From Phellopilus nigrolimitatus (lineage: Eukaryota; Basidiomycota; Agaricomycetes; Hymenochaetales; Hymenochaetaceae), in NCBI GenBank assembly GCA_021029095.1, contig JAJOHG010000296.1, positions 1 to 31,941 of the forward strand: 31,941 bases of DNA, written 5' to 3'. A program made the position numbers and the translations under genes. Positions within the stretch are counted from its first letter, which is position 1. Each line of letters opens with the position of its first letter. Below the pieces are notes generated by a model. That model was not told the origin of the DNA. It worked only from the letters and a program-made list of their open reading frames with translations, and did not search any database. This document shows positions 29,501-31,941 of the stretch, piece after piece.

Positions 29501-31941
29501 CCAGTTTTGCTCCCCCGATATCCGGAATGTAGTGGCGACCGAGTCGGAAACATAGACGTGCAATGTAATCAGAAGTTGTTCATAATTGTAATGATCGAAT
29601 CAACGCAGTATCGCCAGCTTCAACTCACCCAACACAAGTTAAAAATCGAATTTGCACAGGTAAGAAAATGCTGATTCACGATTCAGAGACAAATGGCCGT
29701 ACAAGATTCCGTTGTGTTTGGATTCATTTGAGACTCGGGGAGAACATGGTCCAGGATGATTCAGAAACGTCTGACCCGTTTACGAAAGGGAATTCGACAA
29801 AACACAGTTTACGAGTGCAGACAGAATACAAAATGCGGAATGCGAGATCACGTTCCCAAAAAGGCAGCCGTACCGAAAAGAAACGAATCCAGTTTTGCTC
29901 CCCGATATCCGGAATGTAGTGGCGACCGAGTCGGAAACATAGACGTGCAATGTAATCAGAAGTTGTTCATAATTGTAATGATCGAATCAACGCAGTATCG
30001 CCAGCTTCAACTCACCCAACACAAGTTAAAAATCGAATTTGCACAGGTAAGAAAATGCTGATTCACGATTCAGAGACAAATGGCCGTACAAGATTCCGTT
30101 GTGTTCGGATTCAATTTGAGACTCGGGGAGAACATGGTCCAGGATGATTCAGAAACGTCTGACCCGTTTACGAAAGGGAATTCGACAAAACACAGTTTAC
30201 GAGTGCAGACAGAATACAAAATGCGGAATGCGAGATCACGTTCCCAAAAAGGCAGCCGTACCGAAAAGAAACGAATCCAGTTTTGCTCCCCCGATATCCG
30301 GAATGTAGTGGCGACCGAGTCGGAAACATAGACGTGCAATGTAATCAGAAGTTGTTCATAATTGTAATGATCGAATCAACGCAGTATCGCCAGCTTCAAC
30401 TCACCCAAACACAAGTTAAAATCGAATTTGCACAGGTAAGAAAATGCTGATTCACGATTCAGAGACAAATGGCCGTACATAGTTCCGTGTGTTCGGATTC
30501 ATTTGAGACTCGGGGAGAACATGGTCCAGGATGATTCAGAAACGTCGACCCGTTACGAAAGGGAATTCGACAAAAACACAGTTTACGAGTGCAGACAGAA
30601 TACAAAAATGCGGAATGCGAGATCACGTTCCCAAAAAGGCCAGCCGTACCGAAAGAACGCATCCAGTTTTGCTCCCCCGATATCCGGAATGTAGTGGCGA
30701 CCGAGTCGGAAACATAGACGTGCAATGTAATCAGAAGTTGTTCATCATTGTAATGATCGAATCACGCAGTATCGCCAGCTTCAACTCACCCAACACAAGT
30801 TAAAAATCGAATTTGCACAGGTAAGAAAATGCTGATTCACGATTCAGAGACAAATGGCCGTACAAGATTCCGTTGTGTTCGGATTCATTTGAGACTCGGG
30901 GAGAAATGGTCCAGGATGATTCAGAAACGTCTGACCCGTTTACGAAAGGGAATTCGACAAAACACAGTTACGAGTGCAGACAGAATACAAAATGCGGAAT
31001 GCGAGATCACGTTCCCAAAAAGGCAGCCGTACCGAAAAGAAACGAATCCAGTTTTGCTCCCCCGATATCCGGAATGTAGTGGCGACCGAGTCGGAAACAT
31101 AGACGTGCAATGTAATCAGAAGTTGTTCATAATTGTAATGATCGAATCAACGCAGTATCGCCAGCTTCAACTCACCCAACACAAGTTAAAAATCGAATTT
31201 GCACAGGTAAGAAAATGCTGATTCACGATTCAGAGACAAATGGCCGTACAAGATTCCGTTGTGTTCGGATTCATTTGAGACTCGGGGAGAACATGGTCCA
31301 GGATGATTCAGAAACGTCTGACCCGTTTACGAAAGGGAATTCGACAAAACACAGTTTACGAGTGCAGACAGAATACAAATGCGGAATGCGAGATCACGTT
31401 CCCAAAAAGGCAGCCGTACCGAAAAGAAACGAATCCAGTTTTGCTCCCCCGATATCCGGAATGTAGTGGCGAACGAGTCGGAAACATAGACGTGCAATGT
31501 AATCAGAAGTTGTTCATAATTGTAATGATCGAATCAACGCAGTATCGCCAGCTTTCAACTCACCCAACACAAGTTAAAATCGAATTTGCACAGGTAAGAA
31601 AATGCTGATTCACGATTCAGAGACAAATGGCCGTACAGATTCCGTTGTGTTCGGATTCATTTGAGACTCGGGGAGAACATGGTCCAGGATGATTCAGAAA
31701 CGTCTGACCCGTTTACGAAAGGGAATTCGACAAAACACAGTTTACGAGTGCAGACAGAATACAAAATGCGGAATGCGAGATCACGTTCCCAAAAAGGCAG
31801 CCGTACCGAAAAGAAACGAATCCAGTTTTGCTCCCCCGATATCCGGAATGTAGTGTGGCGACCGAGTCGGAAACATAGACGTGCAATGTAATCAGAAGTT
31901 GTTCATAATTGTAATGATCGAATCAACGCAGTATCGCCAGC
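26527..31941. repeat. Satellite array: about 14 head-to-tail copies of a 388-bp unit
   Basis: Each unit can be phased from AACACAAGTTAAAAATCGAA. The motif AAAATGCTGATTCACGATTC gives the ruler: its ATG falls at 26,564, 26,952, 27,340, 27,728, 28,116, 28,504, 28,892, 29,280 and 29,668, all exactly 388 apart. It then falls at 30,055, 30,444, 30,829, 31,215 and 31,602, with spacings of 385-389. The first eight units read as identical. The ninth has a C-to-T change and one C fewer in a C run. Units 10-14 carry scattered one-base insertions and deletions. The unit is visibly more AT-rich than the gene relics, contains one GAATTC site, and has no similarity that I can see to a known element, rDNA spacer or telomere repeat. 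The 14th copy is cut by the window end, so the array is longer than shown. Confidence 0.97.

Noticed and set aside
26564..31891. Repeated 91-codon + and 75-codon - frames as a tandem gene family
   Set aside because: They recur only because the 388-bp unit recurs. The unit length is not a multiple of three, the two strands overlap, and the peptides show no family features.
26527..31941. CRISPR array or integron-like cassette array
   Set aside because: There are no unique spacers between short repeats; whole 388-bp units repeat. The surrounding sequence is eukaryotic with spliceosomal introns.
1..31941. Transposable element with coding capacity, tRNA or rRNA genes
   Set aside because: No reverse transcriptase, integrase, transposase or Helitron motifs were seen in any frame, and no tRNA-like A and B box pairs or rRNA cores stood out. 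A tRNA scan could not be run.

Overview
The window looks like nuclear DNA from a filamentous basidiomycete fungus, most likely an agaricomycete. The evidence is short (48-89 bp) GT-AG introns inside GC-rich coding relics, and fragments of recognisable fungal housekeeping proteins in their basidiomycete form: Rna14, Sec61 alpha, NatB auxiliary subunit Mdm20, Kin1-type kinase, SamB/Mub1 MYND protein, ankyrin-RCC1-BTB protein and tuberin. I found no intact multi-exon gene, no transposase, reverse transcriptase or helicase, and no RNA gene. Identifications come from reading translations and remembered family motifs; no database search was run.

Layout. 1-1530: decayed Gln-rich, Cys-cluster protein of unknown identity, beginning with a segment (Z1) that recurs at 15,480-15,905 (Z2). 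1,760-3,080: Rna14 relic running into a Sec61 alpha relic, both on +. 3,380-6,690: an unrecognised minus-strand remnant, a divergent intergenic block, and the longest copy (A) of an Ecl1-like zinc-finger gene. 8,063-9,736: broken F-box gene on -. 9,900-11,940: module copy B (Mdm20 relic on -, divergent block, Ecl1-like relic on +, plus an extra Ecl1 first exon). 11,945-15,115: Kin1 kinase relic followed by a SamB/Mub1 relic, both on +. 16,090-19,690: module copy C (Mdm20 -, divergent block, Ecl1-like +). 19,704-26,407: ankyrin-RCC1-BTB relic joined to a tuberin (TSC2) relic, both on +. 26,527-31,941: a 388-bp satellite array of about 14 head-to-tail copies that runs off the end of the window.

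The window is best read as a gene graveyard beside a satellite. The relics keep their introns, so they arose by DNA-level duplication or decay in place, not by retrocopying. They carry frameshifts, deletions and nonsense codons. Several clear nonsense changes are C-to-T (or G-to-A) events at Trp or Gln codons. The Mdm20/Ecl1-like divergent pair is present in up to three unequal copies, so the region was rearranged by duplication before or during decay. No gene pathway can be inferred as functional here. The most notable features are the homogenised satellite, the repeated divergent module, and the pairwise joining of truncated housekeeping genes in the same orientation.
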